Source of the DNA: Salvia splendens
Lineage: Eukaryota > Streptophyta > Magnoliopsida > Lamiales > Lamiaceae
DNA: 64,000 bases
Direction of reading: 5' to 3'
Assembly (NCBI RefSeq): GCF_004379255.2
Contig: NC_056051.1
Coordinates: 7,218,062-7,282,061 of the forward strand
In this document: positions 44,444 through 56,479 of the stretch, one piece after another
Numbering within the stretch: the first letter of the stretch is position 1
Layout of the letters: every line of letters begins with the position of its first letter
Notes under the pieces: model-generated
Told to the model about the DNA's origin: nothing
The model's input: only the letters and a program-made list of their open reading frames with translations
Database searches by the model: none
Position numbers and translations under genes: made by a program

Positions 44444-46624
44444 TTTCCATCCTCGGGAACTCAATAATTTATTTGGGAATTAATTTATCAATCTTCAACT
44501 CGATTATTAAATTAACCCCAACTCCCAATAATTAAGTCTTGGTCCAACAAGTTACGTGTGAAGCCCATTCCAAGGAAAATCCGTTGGCCCAAATTCTTCT
44601 CCAAATAATCCAAATTAAATCCCATGTGCGGCAGCCTATTTGCTAAATTAAAGCAAGGGGCCCAAACACTATATTAAATCCCCTTGGCCCAAATCGGAAT
44701 TGAAGTCAACCACCCATTTACTCCCTTCCATCGCCACTCCTCTATCCTCATATTTCCATCTCCCAATTCAACTTCTCAAAGAAATTTAGGGATTCCAGAC
44801 TCAATTGATCACAACGGCTCCTCCCCCTTCGACGCGTCGCTGTCTTCGGCGAGGTCGCCGACTCTGTTCTGCGTCGCCGGAGCCCGCCAATTCGCCCCCT
44901 TCTCCTCTGAAATTCAAAGTCCTAATCGGAGGGCAGCGACATCCTTTCCTCTTTGACGAAGTCGCCGCTGTCTCGACGGGGATCCCGGAGTCCCGTCGGC
45001 GCACGCACACCATCCGTCACGTCTTCGTCGCGGCCATTCTCGGCGGCAGATTCGCCGCCTGCACTACCTCCGCCATTGGCGCGGTTCCGATGCTGCACGA
45101 GGAAGCTCGGGGTCGTCGTCGCCTCAGCCTCGGCGAGTGAAGCTGCTGACCGCTCCAGTCTCCGCCGCATCGGCGCTCGCCCGTCGTCGGACAGCCCTCC
45201 GCTCCTAAGCTAAGCCTCTTTCCCCACTTATCGTTATTCGATTGTGGTCTCTTGGTTCAAAAAAAATTGTGATTCTTGGTGGAGGGATTTGATTTCTGGA
45301 ATTGATTCTTAGCTATTATCGTCATGCCTTAACCTATGCATTTGGGAGCATTAGCTCACTGGAATGTGCTTTTGTTGTCTCTACTTTAATGCTTATACAT
45401 CGCTATGCTTGAACTACTATACGTGAGCACGTTCTACTTGGGAGCTACGGTAATTGAGTGCTGGTACTATTTCTATGTCCTCTAAGTTCTTGATATCATG
45501 ATGCAAAAAGGTATGGGGTATTGAGGGAATTACCTTGCTTGGTGATTCCTCTCGGTATCGGGCTGATCCTTGCCTCAAAGCCTCCTCCTTGCTCCTCCTC
45601 CTTTCCTTGCTGCACTTCTTAACTTTGAGTGAATTTGGGGCGTCGAATTTGTGGGGAGGAGAAGGGAGATGAAGCTGTTTATATAGTCTTTATCCTTGGC
45701 ACTTTGTGCCAGCTTTCCTTAGAGATTGTACTTCTAATTTAGGCTGCATGGTTGACTCACTTTTGAGTTTTGTGTTTATGCAAAACATACTAAGTTGGTG
45801 AAATCCTTGGGGAGAACAAACCCCTCTCCTGGCTGCCCCCTTGAATCTCGAAAGAAGGGAAGCCTTCTTCTCAAATTCTTGGCTTGTGGTTGATCTCTAT
45901 TTCTTTGGCTAGCTTGGGTTAGCTTCTAAAATGATGAAAAGTTGGGAAGGGAGCCATTTGGGGCTGACCTTATTGTCAAATCTGCAGCCTTTCTTGTTGC
46001 TATGAAATGTCCATTGCTCACTTTCTAAATTTAGTTGTGCTCCCCATTTTTCTCATGTGTGCAAAGTATTGACCTCCCCCTTTTTGGTGTTGATTTGCAG
46101 GTCTAGGGCTGCCTCTTCTTGGCTTTATGGAGGGGATTTTCGAGAGAGCTGGAGGGGAGAAGAGATGAGATTTGCTTACACTCAGAAGCCCTACTCTCCT
46201 ACTCATCCTAGTTTTTTAGTAGAGAGAAATTGTATATCCATTCTTGTGAATTTCTTGGATTTAGAGCTCAAAAGTGGTGTAGTATTTTCTTCATTGGGTA
46301 TTTGGATGTAGAGTTATTTGTATGCATTCATTTTCCCCTAATAGCACTTCAATTACTTTTATTCTTGCAACTCTTCCTTTGTACTCCAATTATTTCATGA
46401 AATTGTATTTGCTTTTCTTCAATAAATTCCAATAATCTCTTATTTTAAATCCTTGCTATTTAAATAGAAATCCTTGTTGCACTTAAACTTTCTTCCTCAA
46501 CAAAATACTTAATTCGATTCAACGTCGGAGATTACAACGAGATATCCTTCGTTCATACGGGCATTAATCGCGCTAATAAATCCGACTTAACTAAAATAAA
46601 ACGATTAAAATCCGGGGCGTAACA
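44444..46624 (-). repeat. Truncated long LTR related to 1405-4163
   Basis: The plus-strand end is AAAATCCGGGGCGTAACA (46624), i.e. TGTTACGCCCC in element sense. Like the first LTR it has 'aattaaagc..ggcccaa' blocks (44500-44700), a CT-rich tract and a GC-rich segment (44800-45215) open in several frames. The TGTCACGACC end is missing. It abuts a receptor-kinase start codon region at 46625. Confidence 0.6.
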
Positions 46625-46657
46625 AATGAAGGGAGTTGAGATGAAAGGTGTTGCCAT
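46625..46657 (-). pseudogene. LRR receptor kinase 11-codon stub
   Basis: Encodes MATPFISTPF(I), the paralogues' first residues, and then joins the LTR end. With the C-terminal remnant at 22670-23157 on the same strand it may be the other end of one destroyed gene. Confidence 0.7.
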
Positions 46658-47540
46658 GGTATTTTGGTAGTAGAATCTTTTTGCAAGTTTTGGTTTAATA
46701 GAAGATCATCTGCTCAATTTTCCAAAGCCAAAGGTTGGGTTCATACTTGAAGGAAATAATGAAAATTAGCTTAATTTTCTACTAGTATGGTCCACTTTGG
46801 ACTAGGTCATTCTATCTTTGGTTTAGGGCATATGCTTGATATGATGGAATGAAATGATAGAATCAAATGTGATTCCTATTTCTATTATATTTATTTGCTT
46901 GTTATGATGGGACGAATGAGAAAAAATTGAATGAAAAATGTAAAGGAAATTCAAAACACTTGTCATTTCATTTCACCCTCATTCCATTCTATTATACCAA
47001 ACATATTCTTTCTGGCCCCTTCAAAATACTTTCCTATGGTAAATCAAATGGACAAGCCATTAAGTTGGTTGTTGCAACTTTTTAGGCTCATATGCACCGT
47101 AGTTAAATAAATGTATATTATTTGAGTGGTAAGACGATAGATAATTTACTTGACTTATTCCACTTTATTATGACTCTAGATTCTAGTCTTAATATAACCA
47201 ATATTAACAGTACGTCCAGTCTGCCACTATCCCATTATCTTCACCATTATAACCCCTATGTCCACTACTAATTCCAAAGTTGACTAGACTTGTAAAAATT
47301 AGTGTAATTTCACTGTAGTACTTTCAAAATGAATACTTTAAGGGACAAAGTACATTTATGTGTAGAAAAATGGCTCTCCGTGGATAATAGAGTAACATCA
47401 AATTTTAAAGAATATAGCAATGGGACATGTTAAATGGATCGGTAAAAGGGTTTGTATTTTCATTGATTTGATAACTGTACATTGAGTACCATTATATAGT
47501 AACTAGGGAGGATTATATAAGGTAAACCTAAATTTATATT
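46658..47540. repeat. Duplicated receptor-kinase upstream block
   Basis: Nearly identical to 52508-53383 and, to about 47360, to 54724-55430. No coding sequence; AT-rich 5' flank. Confidence 0.85.
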
Positions 47541-47720
47541 TGTTGAGTACAAACCTATTCCACATCGGAAATTTGAGAGAAGTTGGAAGGTGTATATAAT
47601 TCGTGTCCAACACCAATTAATTTGAGGCCTTTTGGGAAGTGACCCAAAAACAAATCCGCGCTGGCTTGACTCAAAGCGGACAATATCAAATTATTATTGC
47701 CGACGCCGACAATCTTGACA
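47541..47720 (+). repeat. TRIM-like short LTR (180 bp) with primer site
   Basis: TGTTGAGTACAAACC..CAATCTTGACA, containing 'ccacatcggaaa', TATATAAT and 'aaagcggacaatatc', motifs common in short plant LTRs. TGGTATCAGAGC follows at 47723-47734. Repeated at 53384-53563. No matching downstream LTR in direct orientation is seen. Confidence 0.7.
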
Positions 47721-47763
47721 AGTGGTATCAGAGCTAGGTTGGCGTCGGGTTGTTAGGTTTGGT

Positions 47764-49109
47764 ATACTGAAAAGCATGTTTCGAGCACGAATGAGCACGA
47801 ATAGAATATTGCTTGTATACGAAAAAATTTACAATCCACTTTTAACCCGATTCAGTATTATTCGAGCAGTTTCGCACGAATAAAATCACTAATATTATTA
47901 CATTGTGTTTGCTTGTGCATTTATAAGATATTTTATGAACATTTGAATGCATAAGAAGTAAACAAAGTCTAAGTCGTTTGCTTAGTAGACCGGTTGTGGG
48001 CATCGTCCACTTTAAGGTAACACGGTCGGTTCTATGCAATGCTTTGCAAAAGAAAAAGAAGAATTTCACAACCCAGATAGGCTTAGACTACCTATCGTGA
48101 AAGATTGCAATGTCAGTCCGATATTTCTAAGTCTTACTGAAATAAGATGACATTGGTGTGGTATAGCACTGAACGGATCTAACAGCAAGACATGTCTTCA
48201 TGCTATCTACTGGAAGACTAGGTCTTCATAAACAATTATTTCTTAATCAACATACGTTAGCATTGAGCTTACGTTATTGATTATGCACTACTTTGACTTA
48301 TCAATTGGTGCAGGTTTTTCGCAACCCAATAATCCTGATATATTGGGTAGTAGTAATTAATATCTAGCGGTACTAGGATTGCTATTATGTTGAATCGCGC
48401 GTCTGGTAAGTCTGGTTTGATAATGTCCCCAAGAGGAGCTCGAACAAGTTTTTATTATTCGAAAACTGGCCAGTTGGAATTTAATTATTCCACGAATAAT
48501 AAATAAGTGTTTCTTGCTAAGTCCACTCTTGGAATTAATAAAATGTTAATTAATTAAGTCCATAGCATAAATTAATTAATTAATGGACATTTATATCTTA
48601 AGCACAGGAAATAATCATTTAAACAAAAGGAAGCCCGGATTACTTATAATTTTGGATTTGGATGGGCAGTGCAATATTACTTCTGTAGTGGCTGCTCGTA
48701 ATATTCCAATATAAGCTTGTATTAATTAGGGGTTCAATTTAATTAGTAACAAGCAAATTGAGGGAGACCATTTCCAAAACCTTCCATAGATCCCTGACTT
48801 GGCCCAATATGTAACTATTATAAATAGGAGAATAAATGAGACATAAATTAATTAATTTTGAGATGGGAAATTTCGTCCACTCCTAAATAGAGTAGAGGAC
48901 GATTTTTTTCTCATGATTTCTCCTCCGTGAGATTTCACGCTCCTCCTTCGTGAGAAAATTCTATCTTCTTTATTCGTGTCCTAGTATTTTGATAAGATAT
49001 GAGCAATCGAAATATTCTTTATTCGAGTCCTAGTATTTTGATAAGATCACATCTTCTAGGATTTACTTTCTTTAAGCATGAATTATTTGCGTTCTAGCAT
49101 GCAAACAAA
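47764..49109. other. No gene; degraded retroelement-like DNA
   Basis: Includes a TATAAATAGG box near 48829 with a following CT-rich leader (possible LTR promoter), and a direct repeat 'tcctagtattttgataagat' at about 48978 and 49028. No domain recognised. Confidence 0.4.
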
Positions 49110-49232
49110 AGTCAGCAGTATTGGTTTGATATTGTCCACTTTGGGTCAGAAATTGGGGGTGGACAGAAATTATATACACCTTCGAACTTTCCTCAGATTT
49201 CCAATGTGGGATAGATTTGTACTCTAAAATAA
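49110..49232 (-). repeat. Inverted, diverged TRIM-like LTR relic
   Basis: The minus strand contains 'gtacaaatctatcccacatt', GGTGTATATAATT and 'aaagtggacaatatcaaa', matching 47547-47690 with many changes. It lies in the 3' flank of the receptor-kinase gene. Confidence 0.6.
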
Positions 49233-49389
49233 AGAAACCGCAAATCTTGACGAATATAGAAATGAGACATAACACATAACATCACAATTAAAAAAAAGAG
49301 TAAACAGAAACTGCCTTTACAACAAACAGGAGCATTGCCTAACAATTACAACTGAAAATGTTGCCAACGGATAGAAATGAACAACTATT

Positions 49390-52300
49390 TCAATGTTGTA
49401 ACGAAGCAACATTTCTTCCATTTTTACAAACTGGAAACACTTTTTTTATCTTTTTCAAGTCATTAACAACCTCTGTCATCGACATGCGATCTCTTGGAAG
49501 TTGCTTGGAGCATCTCACTCCAATCCTCAAAATTGAAACAATGCACTCCCAATACTTTTCATCTACATTAAGTTCTTGATGAAGAAATGGATCCACTACT
49601 TCCATTACATGGTCCGTTAAAGCCGTGCTAACGAAGTCTTGGAGATCTAGGCACCCTTCAAATGCATCACTTGTTGGTCTTCTGTTTGTGAACATCTCTA
49701 GCACTAGAACTCCGTAACTGTATACATCCCCTTGCATTGATGCAACGAGGCTCATGCCATACTCTGCATAAAAATATATACATAGACAACGGACTTAGCT
49801 ATATCCACATAAGAAACATGAAAATTTACAAGTTTAAAGCTTGAAGTAAACCTGGAGCAATGTAGCCTATTGTACCCTTTATTGCTGATGAACTGCTTCC
49901 TTCTGTAGATGGCAAGCTCTGTGAAATGCTTGAAACAATTTTGGCTAAACCAAAATCACCAACTTTGGCGACCATGTCTTGATCCAAGAGAATGTTACTC
50001 GGCTTTAAATCTCCATGAATAACTATGGAGTTAGTACCACAATGCAAGTACTCGACTGCAGATGCAATATCAATTGCAATATTGAGTCTCTGAATAGCAC
50101 TAAGATTTCTCCTGCCTTCACCCTCAGAATGTAGCCAGTTCTCGAGGCTTCCGTTGGAAACTAATTCGTACACCAATGCCTTGAAATCATTCCCTTGAAA
50201 ATCAGTGCTGTCACATACACTCACAATCTTGAGCAAGTTTCTGTGTCGTATGCCTCTCAATGCATTGCATTCTGATGCCAAACTCTTACAAGCTCCTCTT
50301 ACTCTAAGATCTAGCACCTTCACTGCTAAATCTGTCTGCTGCTCATCATCACCATTGATAGTTCCTTTGTATACGGATCCAAATCTCCCTATACCAAGTA
50401 GGTTTGTCTCTGAGAATCCTTCTGTGGCACTCAAGAGATCAGCATAAGATAGCCTCAAAAAGTCTGGCCCTTGGAATGTCGGGGTTCCAACAATTAGATG
50501 TGCGCGTCTCTTGTAGATAATGATCACACATAAGCACACTGCAAGCGCTAGGCATATGGCTCCGACAATAGTTGGGATCAAGATTTTCCCAAAACTTTTC
50601 TTGTTGGATTTTGGTGATGATGGACAAGAAGGTAGGTTTAGGCTTGCAATTCCACCACACAAGCCTTGGTTTCCTTCAAGTGAGATTGCACTCTCATTTT
50701 GGAAAACTCCGAGAGTTGGGACTTCACCTTGCAACTCATTGAAAGAAAGGTTGAGATACAGCAGCCGAAGCTGGACAAGAAATCTTGGAATCATCCCTGA
50801 GAGATTATTCTGCGAAATATCCAAATATTCTAAACCTCTCAGAGCATAGAGACTGTCAGGTATCTCACCCTGAAGAGAATTTCCATCTAGGTAAAGCATA
50901 CTGAGCGTCACACAACTCTCCAAAGAAGGCGGTATGGTTCCGGATAATCTATTGTGGGACAAGTCCATGTACCCAAGATTTCTCAAAGCCCCGACTTCTG
51001 ATGGAATAGTACCAGTCAAAACGTTGTCAGATAGGCCAAGTTCAACAGAGATGGAGGAAAGTTTAATGATTTCGGAAGGTATTGAGCCACTGAGATTGTT
51101 TTCTGAAAGTTCTAACGCTAACAAGTTGGTACAGTTGCCAAGACTATGAGGTATACTCCCAGAAAGATTGTTTTTTTCCAAGTAGAGATTGTTCAACAAA
51201 GTCAAGTTGCCTAATGAAAATGGTATCTCATTTGTCAGTCTATTTTCAGCGAAATATATTTCTTGCAACTTATGAAGTTTTCCAATGGATGAAGGAATTG
51301 GACCTCGTAGATTATTGCTAAAAGCTCCCAAACTAGTGAGACCAACAAGGTTTCCTATACTAGATGGAATGCTTCCACTCAACTGATTTGTATGAAGGGA
51401 TAAGAACGACAAGTGATTAGAAAGATTGCCAATGGAATCTGGCAACGAACCAGTGAAATGGTTATTACCCAACGTCAAAGTTTGAAGGTTGGTGCAATTT
51501 GTCAGCGATGATAAAATATTACGTACATCTCCATTGAAATGGTTAAATTGAGCCAAAAGAATTTGAAGAGCTGAAAACCTAGTTAAATCTATCATATTTC
51601 CGGTGAAACTGTTATTAGCTACTGCTATGCGTTCAATTAGGGAAGAGTTAGATAGTGAAGCAGGGAGCGCTCCGCTGAAATTATTTGAATTCAAATAAAG
51701 TTGCCTCAACTTGGGAAGTGTAGAGCCTATGTTGACAGGTATGTTTCCATGGAGTCGATTGAAATTAAAACCAAAAATCTCAACACTTGAAAGATTGTAG
51801 AGGCCTAATGGAATAGAACCAGTTAGATCATTCTCACCCACATTTATCAGCCGCAATCTTCTAAGCTGAACGAGCGACTGGGGAATCTCTCCTACTAAGC
51901 CACAGGATCGTAACGAAAGTTGGATTAGATCTGTGAAGTTTCCTATGAATGGCGGGATAGTCCCTGAAAGCATGTTTTTTGCCAAGCCTAAAGCTTGGAG
52001 GTTGACAAGAGAAGCTATCTCGGGGACTATGCCTCCGGTGAGCTCATTGTCAATCAAATTCAGGTAATATAGATTTTTGCATTGTGATAGGTTTGTTGGA
52101 ATCCCACCTCCAAAAGAATTGTTGCTAAACTCGATCTTGCCAAGCCTTCTGAGGCGGCCAATCTCCTGAGGGATTGGGCCGCTGAGGGTGTTGTTTTGCA
52201 GGTTGATAGTTCGGAGAAAAGAGAGGTTACCTATGTGAGGCGAGAGCGATCCAACAAGGGCTTGAGATTGCAGAGAAAGAGAGACGACTCTACTTGGGTG

Positions 52301-52507
52301 AGTTTTGCTGCAGGAGACACCATTCCATCTGCAGAAATGCGTTGTTTCGTTCCATGAACTCAAAGCATGCAACGGATCGTCATGTATGGATTTCTTGAAT
52401 GCTAGAAGAGCTTCAAGATCTGTATGGTTGTTGGAATGTGAAGAGGGAATGGTGGTGAGTAGGATGAAGAGAATAAGAAAGGGAGTTGGGATGAAAGGTG
52501 TTGCCAT
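49390..52507 (-). CDS. LRR receptor-like serine/threonine kinase (subfamily XII type)
   Basis: Two exons, 52507-49852 and 49763-49390 (88-bp GT..AG intron after the IAP codons of subdomain VIII); 1009 residues, normal for Xa21/EFR/FLS2-like receptors. Signal peptide 1-25; LRR cap about 28-66 (NNHTDLEALLAF, SSWNETTHFCRWNGVSC); some 20 LRRs to about 615 (repeat L..L.L..N.LSG.IP); transmembrane 642-665, then a KRR stop-transfer; kinase from about 700. Kinase residues: Gly-loop GIGRFGSVYKG, Lys730, HGDLKPSN at 831 (Asp833; the RD Arg is Gly, a non-RD kinase typical of immune receptors), DFG at 851, GTIGYIAPEYG. It is predicted to sit in the plasma membrane and sense an apoplastic ligand; the ligand is unknown. 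No lesion is visible, so it is probably functional. Confidence 0.93.
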
Positions 52508-53383
52508 TGTATTTTGGTAGTAGAATCTTTTTGCAAGTTTTGGTTTAATAGAAGATCATCTGCTCAATTTTCCAAAGCCAAAGGTTGGGTTCATACTTGA
52601 AGGAAATGATGAAAATTAGCTTAATTTTCTACTAGTATGGTCCACTTTGGACTAGGTCATTCTATCTTTGGTTTAGGGCATATGTTTGATATGATGGAAT
52701 GAAATGATAGAACCAAATGTGATTCCTATTTCTATTATATTTATTTGCTTGTTATGACGGAACGAATGAGAAAAAATTGAATGAAAAATTTAAAGGAAAT
52801 TCAAAATACTTGTCATTCCATTTCACCCTCATTCCATTCTATCATACCAAACATATTCTTTCTTGCCCCTTCAAAATACTTTCCTATGGTAAATCAAATG
52901 GACAAGCCATTAAGTTGGTTGTTGCAACTTTTTAGGCTCATATGCACCGTAGTTAAATAAATGTATATTATTTGAGTGGTAAGACGATAGATAATTTACT
53001 TGACTTATTCCACTTTATTATGACTCTAGATTCTAGTCTTAATATAACCAATATTAACAGTACGTCCAGTCTGCCACTATCCCATTATCTTCACCATTAT
53101 AACCCCTATGTCCACTACTAATTCCAAAGTTGACTAGACTTGTAAAAATTAGTGTAATTTCACTGTAGTACTTTCAAATATGAATACTTTAAGGGACAAA
53201 GTGTGTAGAAAAATGGCTCTCCGTGGATAATAGAGTAACATCAAATTTTAAAGAATATAGCAATGGGACATGTTAAATGGATCGGTAAAAGGGTTTGTAT
53301 TTTCATTGATTTGATAACTGTACATTGAGTACCATTATATAGTAACTAGGGAGGATTATATAAGGTAAACCTAAATTTATATT
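52508..53383. promoter_or_regulatory. 5' flank of the intact receptor kinase (duplicated block)
   Basis: The presumed promoter. It is copied at 46658 and 54724, and more distantly at 19477 and 20492. A TRIM-like LTR starts about 880 bases upstream of the ATG. I see no certain TATA box. Confidence 0.5.
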
Positions 53384-53563
53384 TGTTGAGTACAAACCTA
53401 TTCCACATCGGAAATTTGAGAGAAGTTGGAAGGTGTATATAATTCCTGTCCAACACCAATTAATTTGAGGACTTTTGGGAAGTGACCCAAAAACAAATCC
53501 GTGCTGGCTTGACTCAAAGCGGACAATATCAAATTATTATTGCCGACGCCGACAATCTTGACA
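53384..53563 (+). repeat. Second TRIM-like 180-bp LTR
   Basis: Copy of 47541-47720 with a few changes. Its primer site begins at 53566 and is cut after TGGTATCAGA by the hAT element. Confidence 0.75.
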
Positions 53564-53575
53564 AGTGGTATCAGA

Positions 53576-54143
53576 CAATGGCGGATCCAGAAATTCATAA
53601 TCGTGGGGTCGATTTGAACTAAGTCAATAAATATGGAGTAATATTTAAATAATTAATTTTTCAACAAAAATACATAAAATATAAATATCTATATCTTATA
53701 TGTGCAAGATAGTTAGCTTCTATGAGTATACATATTTTGAAAACCACTCAAAATTATTTTGTAATACATATTTTCTACAAATACGATCTCAAATGTTTAC
53801 ATCAAAACTATTAATTGACTTTCGTAATTCATGATCAACCTTAATTTCTCATTTATCAATACCAATGTCATTGGATTGTTATCAACTACCACATGATTTT
53901 TTCAATTATTGTGGTTCTTATTCAACATTAAAAGAACTAGTAGAGACTCGAGGTTTTTTGGATTTTTTTTTCATTAATCTAAAAGTGAAATAACATAATC
54001 AATACATTGAAATTTTTTAAATAGATCACTTAAATTATAATAAAAAAAATTAAATTCAATTATCATATCTATTTAAATTAGGACAAATAGAAATTACAAA
54101 ATTATGAAATATAAAATTTGATCCTTACTATAAAGTGAGAGAA

Positions 54144-54194
<51 letters not shown>

Positions 54195-54648
54195 TGTTAT
54201 ACATATCACAATTCTTTTATTTCTTATGACATACAATCAGTGGCGCCTGTTAGACTTAAAATTTGATTTTGCGTAATTGCATTACCTTAGTTTGGAATTG
54301 AAATAATGGAACAAATGCTGACATACATTTACTAAAAATAGTGTATATATATCCATGGACTGCAAAATAAAAAGTACTCCAGTTTAAGTCAATTAAAAAG
54401 GCTCATTTCTAAACCCACCCCCACCAAATTAAATTAAAAAAATCAAATACTAATATGCTGGGGCGGAAGTTTTTACAGCTTAGAAATAAGCGGCAAAAAT
54501 CGGAAGAGCCAGCGGCGGAGAGTAGGCGACGGGGAAGAGGTTTGGATGCCGTGGGATCGGAGGCTGCTGGAGGGTATTTTACGGCAGGTCGCCCAGGCCA
54601 GCGGTGGGGTCGGCCGACCCCACGCGACCCCACCTACATCCGCCGCTG
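53576..54648. mobile_element. Non-autonomous hAT element (1073 bp)
   Basis: Ends CAATGGCGGATCCAG and, inverted, CAGCGGCGGATGTAG. 8-bp target duplication GTATCAGA (53568-53575, 54649-54656). The paralogous empty site is at 47724-47735. No transposase ORF. It contains an (ATA)n microsatellite (about 54145-54195), a GC-rich right arm, and an 18-bp perfect palindrome TGGGGTCGGCCGACCCCA at 54605-54622. Confidence 0.92.
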
Positions 54649-54696
54649 GTATCAGAGCTAGGTTGGCGTCGGGTTGTTAGGTTTGGTATACTGAAA

Positions 54697-54723
54697 GGGA
54701 GTTGAGATGAAAGGTGTTGCCAT
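54697..54723 (-). pseudogene. LRR receptor kinase 9-codon stub
   Basis: MATPFISTP at the head of another upstream block. It joins directly to 'ggtttggtatactgaaa', the TRIM interior sequence, at about 54696. A tandem duplication junction. Confidence 0.7.
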
Positions 54724-55440
54724 GGTATTTTGGTAGTAGAATCTTTTTGCAAGTTTTGGTTTAATAGAAGATCATCTGCTCAATTTTCCAAAGCCAAAGG
54801 TTGGGTTCATACTTGAAGGAAATGATGAAAATTAGCTTAATTTTCTACTAGTATGGTCCACTTTGGACTAGGTCATTCTATCTTTGGTTTAGGGCATATG
54901 CTTGATATGATGGAATGAAATGATAGAACCAAATGTGATTCCTATTTCTATTATATTTATTTGCTTGTTATGATGGAACGAATGAGAAAAAATTGAATGA
55001 AAATGTAAAGGAAATTCAAAACACTTGTCATTTCATTTCACCCTCGTTCCATTCTATTATACCAAACATATTCTTTCTGGCCCCTTCAAAATACTTTCCT
55101 ATGGTAAATCAAATGGACAAGCCATTAAGTTGGTTGTTGCAACTTTTTAGGCTCATATGCACCGTAGTAAAATAAATGTATATTATTTGAGTGTTAAGAC
55201 GATGGAGAATTTACTTGACTTATTCCACTTTATTATGACTCTAGATTCTACTCTTAATATAACCAATATTAACAGTACGTCCAGTCTGCCACTATCCCAT
55301 TATCTTCACCATTATAACCCCTATGTCCACTACTAATTCCAAAGTTGACTAGACTTGTAAAAATTAGTGTAATTTCACTGTAGTACTTTCAAATATGAAT
55401 ACTTTAAGGGACAACGTACATTTATGTGTAAAAAAATGGC
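54724..55440. repeat. Third close copy of the receptor-kinase upstream block
   Basis: Matches 46658-47360 almost base for base; diverges after 'acatttatgtgta' at about 55432. Confidence 0.85.
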
Positions 55441-56479
55441 ACTTAAAGGGTCTATTGTCCATATACAAAATTACACTTCAAGGAAATTACACTTAAAAGA
55501 CTTGGTGATGTGCATGTTTTGAGTCAAGGGTCTATTGTCCATATACAAATTTTTATACATAATTAATGTGAAGACTAATCTCCGACGTAAAATTTATGCA
55601 ATATTTATTATAAGCATGGACGCTTTCTTTCTTCTTTTCCTTATGTCGTTTATAATAAGGTTGAACCCAAAATCTCCCCCGTTTAAAAACAACAACTAAA
55701 GTGGGGTAGTATGTTTCAAATTATTTATTCATACTAATACTTTTTTGGAGTAATAGTAATTTGAATCATGAATTTTAATTAAATTTTGATTAATTCGTCA
55801 AAATTTGGCAACAAAATATCAGTAATTAAATCACAAACATTCAACTTTTCTCAGCCTACAAAATAATGTCATTAATGATGAACGATAGTGTTTGATTAAA
55901 ATAATAAACAAAAGTGAAAAGAACAGGAACACACGGGGGATAATTGATAAAATTAAACTTCATAATTCAACATTCTATTTTTCAAACGTTTTAAAATTGA
56001 CCAATACTTTACAATGATATATGCCTTTTATTAAAAGTGCTTTTATAAACAAACAAACGGTTAATAGCAGTAAATGCCAATATAATTATACCAAAATAAT
56101 TTTAAGAGTCTTCTCAACATTATTCGAGCTTGTTTGGTGCCACATAATTGCTAACTGCAGTGTGAAATGCATAATTCAACTTCTGACAATGAAGTGACGG
56201 CGGATGTTGACTTTGTGCATCCGTGTGAGTTGCCGGATTTGTCCTCTGTTTTGTATCCAAATTCTTAGTGGTATCCTTGGGTGATAAAACTGCCATACTC
56301 AAAATCTCAATTTTTATTTCCCTCCAATTTCTCATGACTACAAAGCAGTATAAAATGGTGTTTACTGCACCACATACATCCACATTACAAGGTAAACTAA
56401 ACGGAGCTCGCACCAATTGACCTCGTATATTGTTTGCTTCAGTCGTAGTACTTATTTGTTGCCTTTTTTTCATGTCAGA
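55441..56479. other. Intergenic; 25-bp direct repeat
   Basis: 'aagggtctattgtccatata' occurs at about 55445 and 55526. Otherwise AT-rich with no gene recognised. 56120-56460 may contain the promoter of the downstream gene. Confidence 0.4.

Noticed and set aside
44684..45213. GC-rich ORFs in the truncated long LTR
   Set aside because: Several frames open at once, no family match; treated as part of the LTR.
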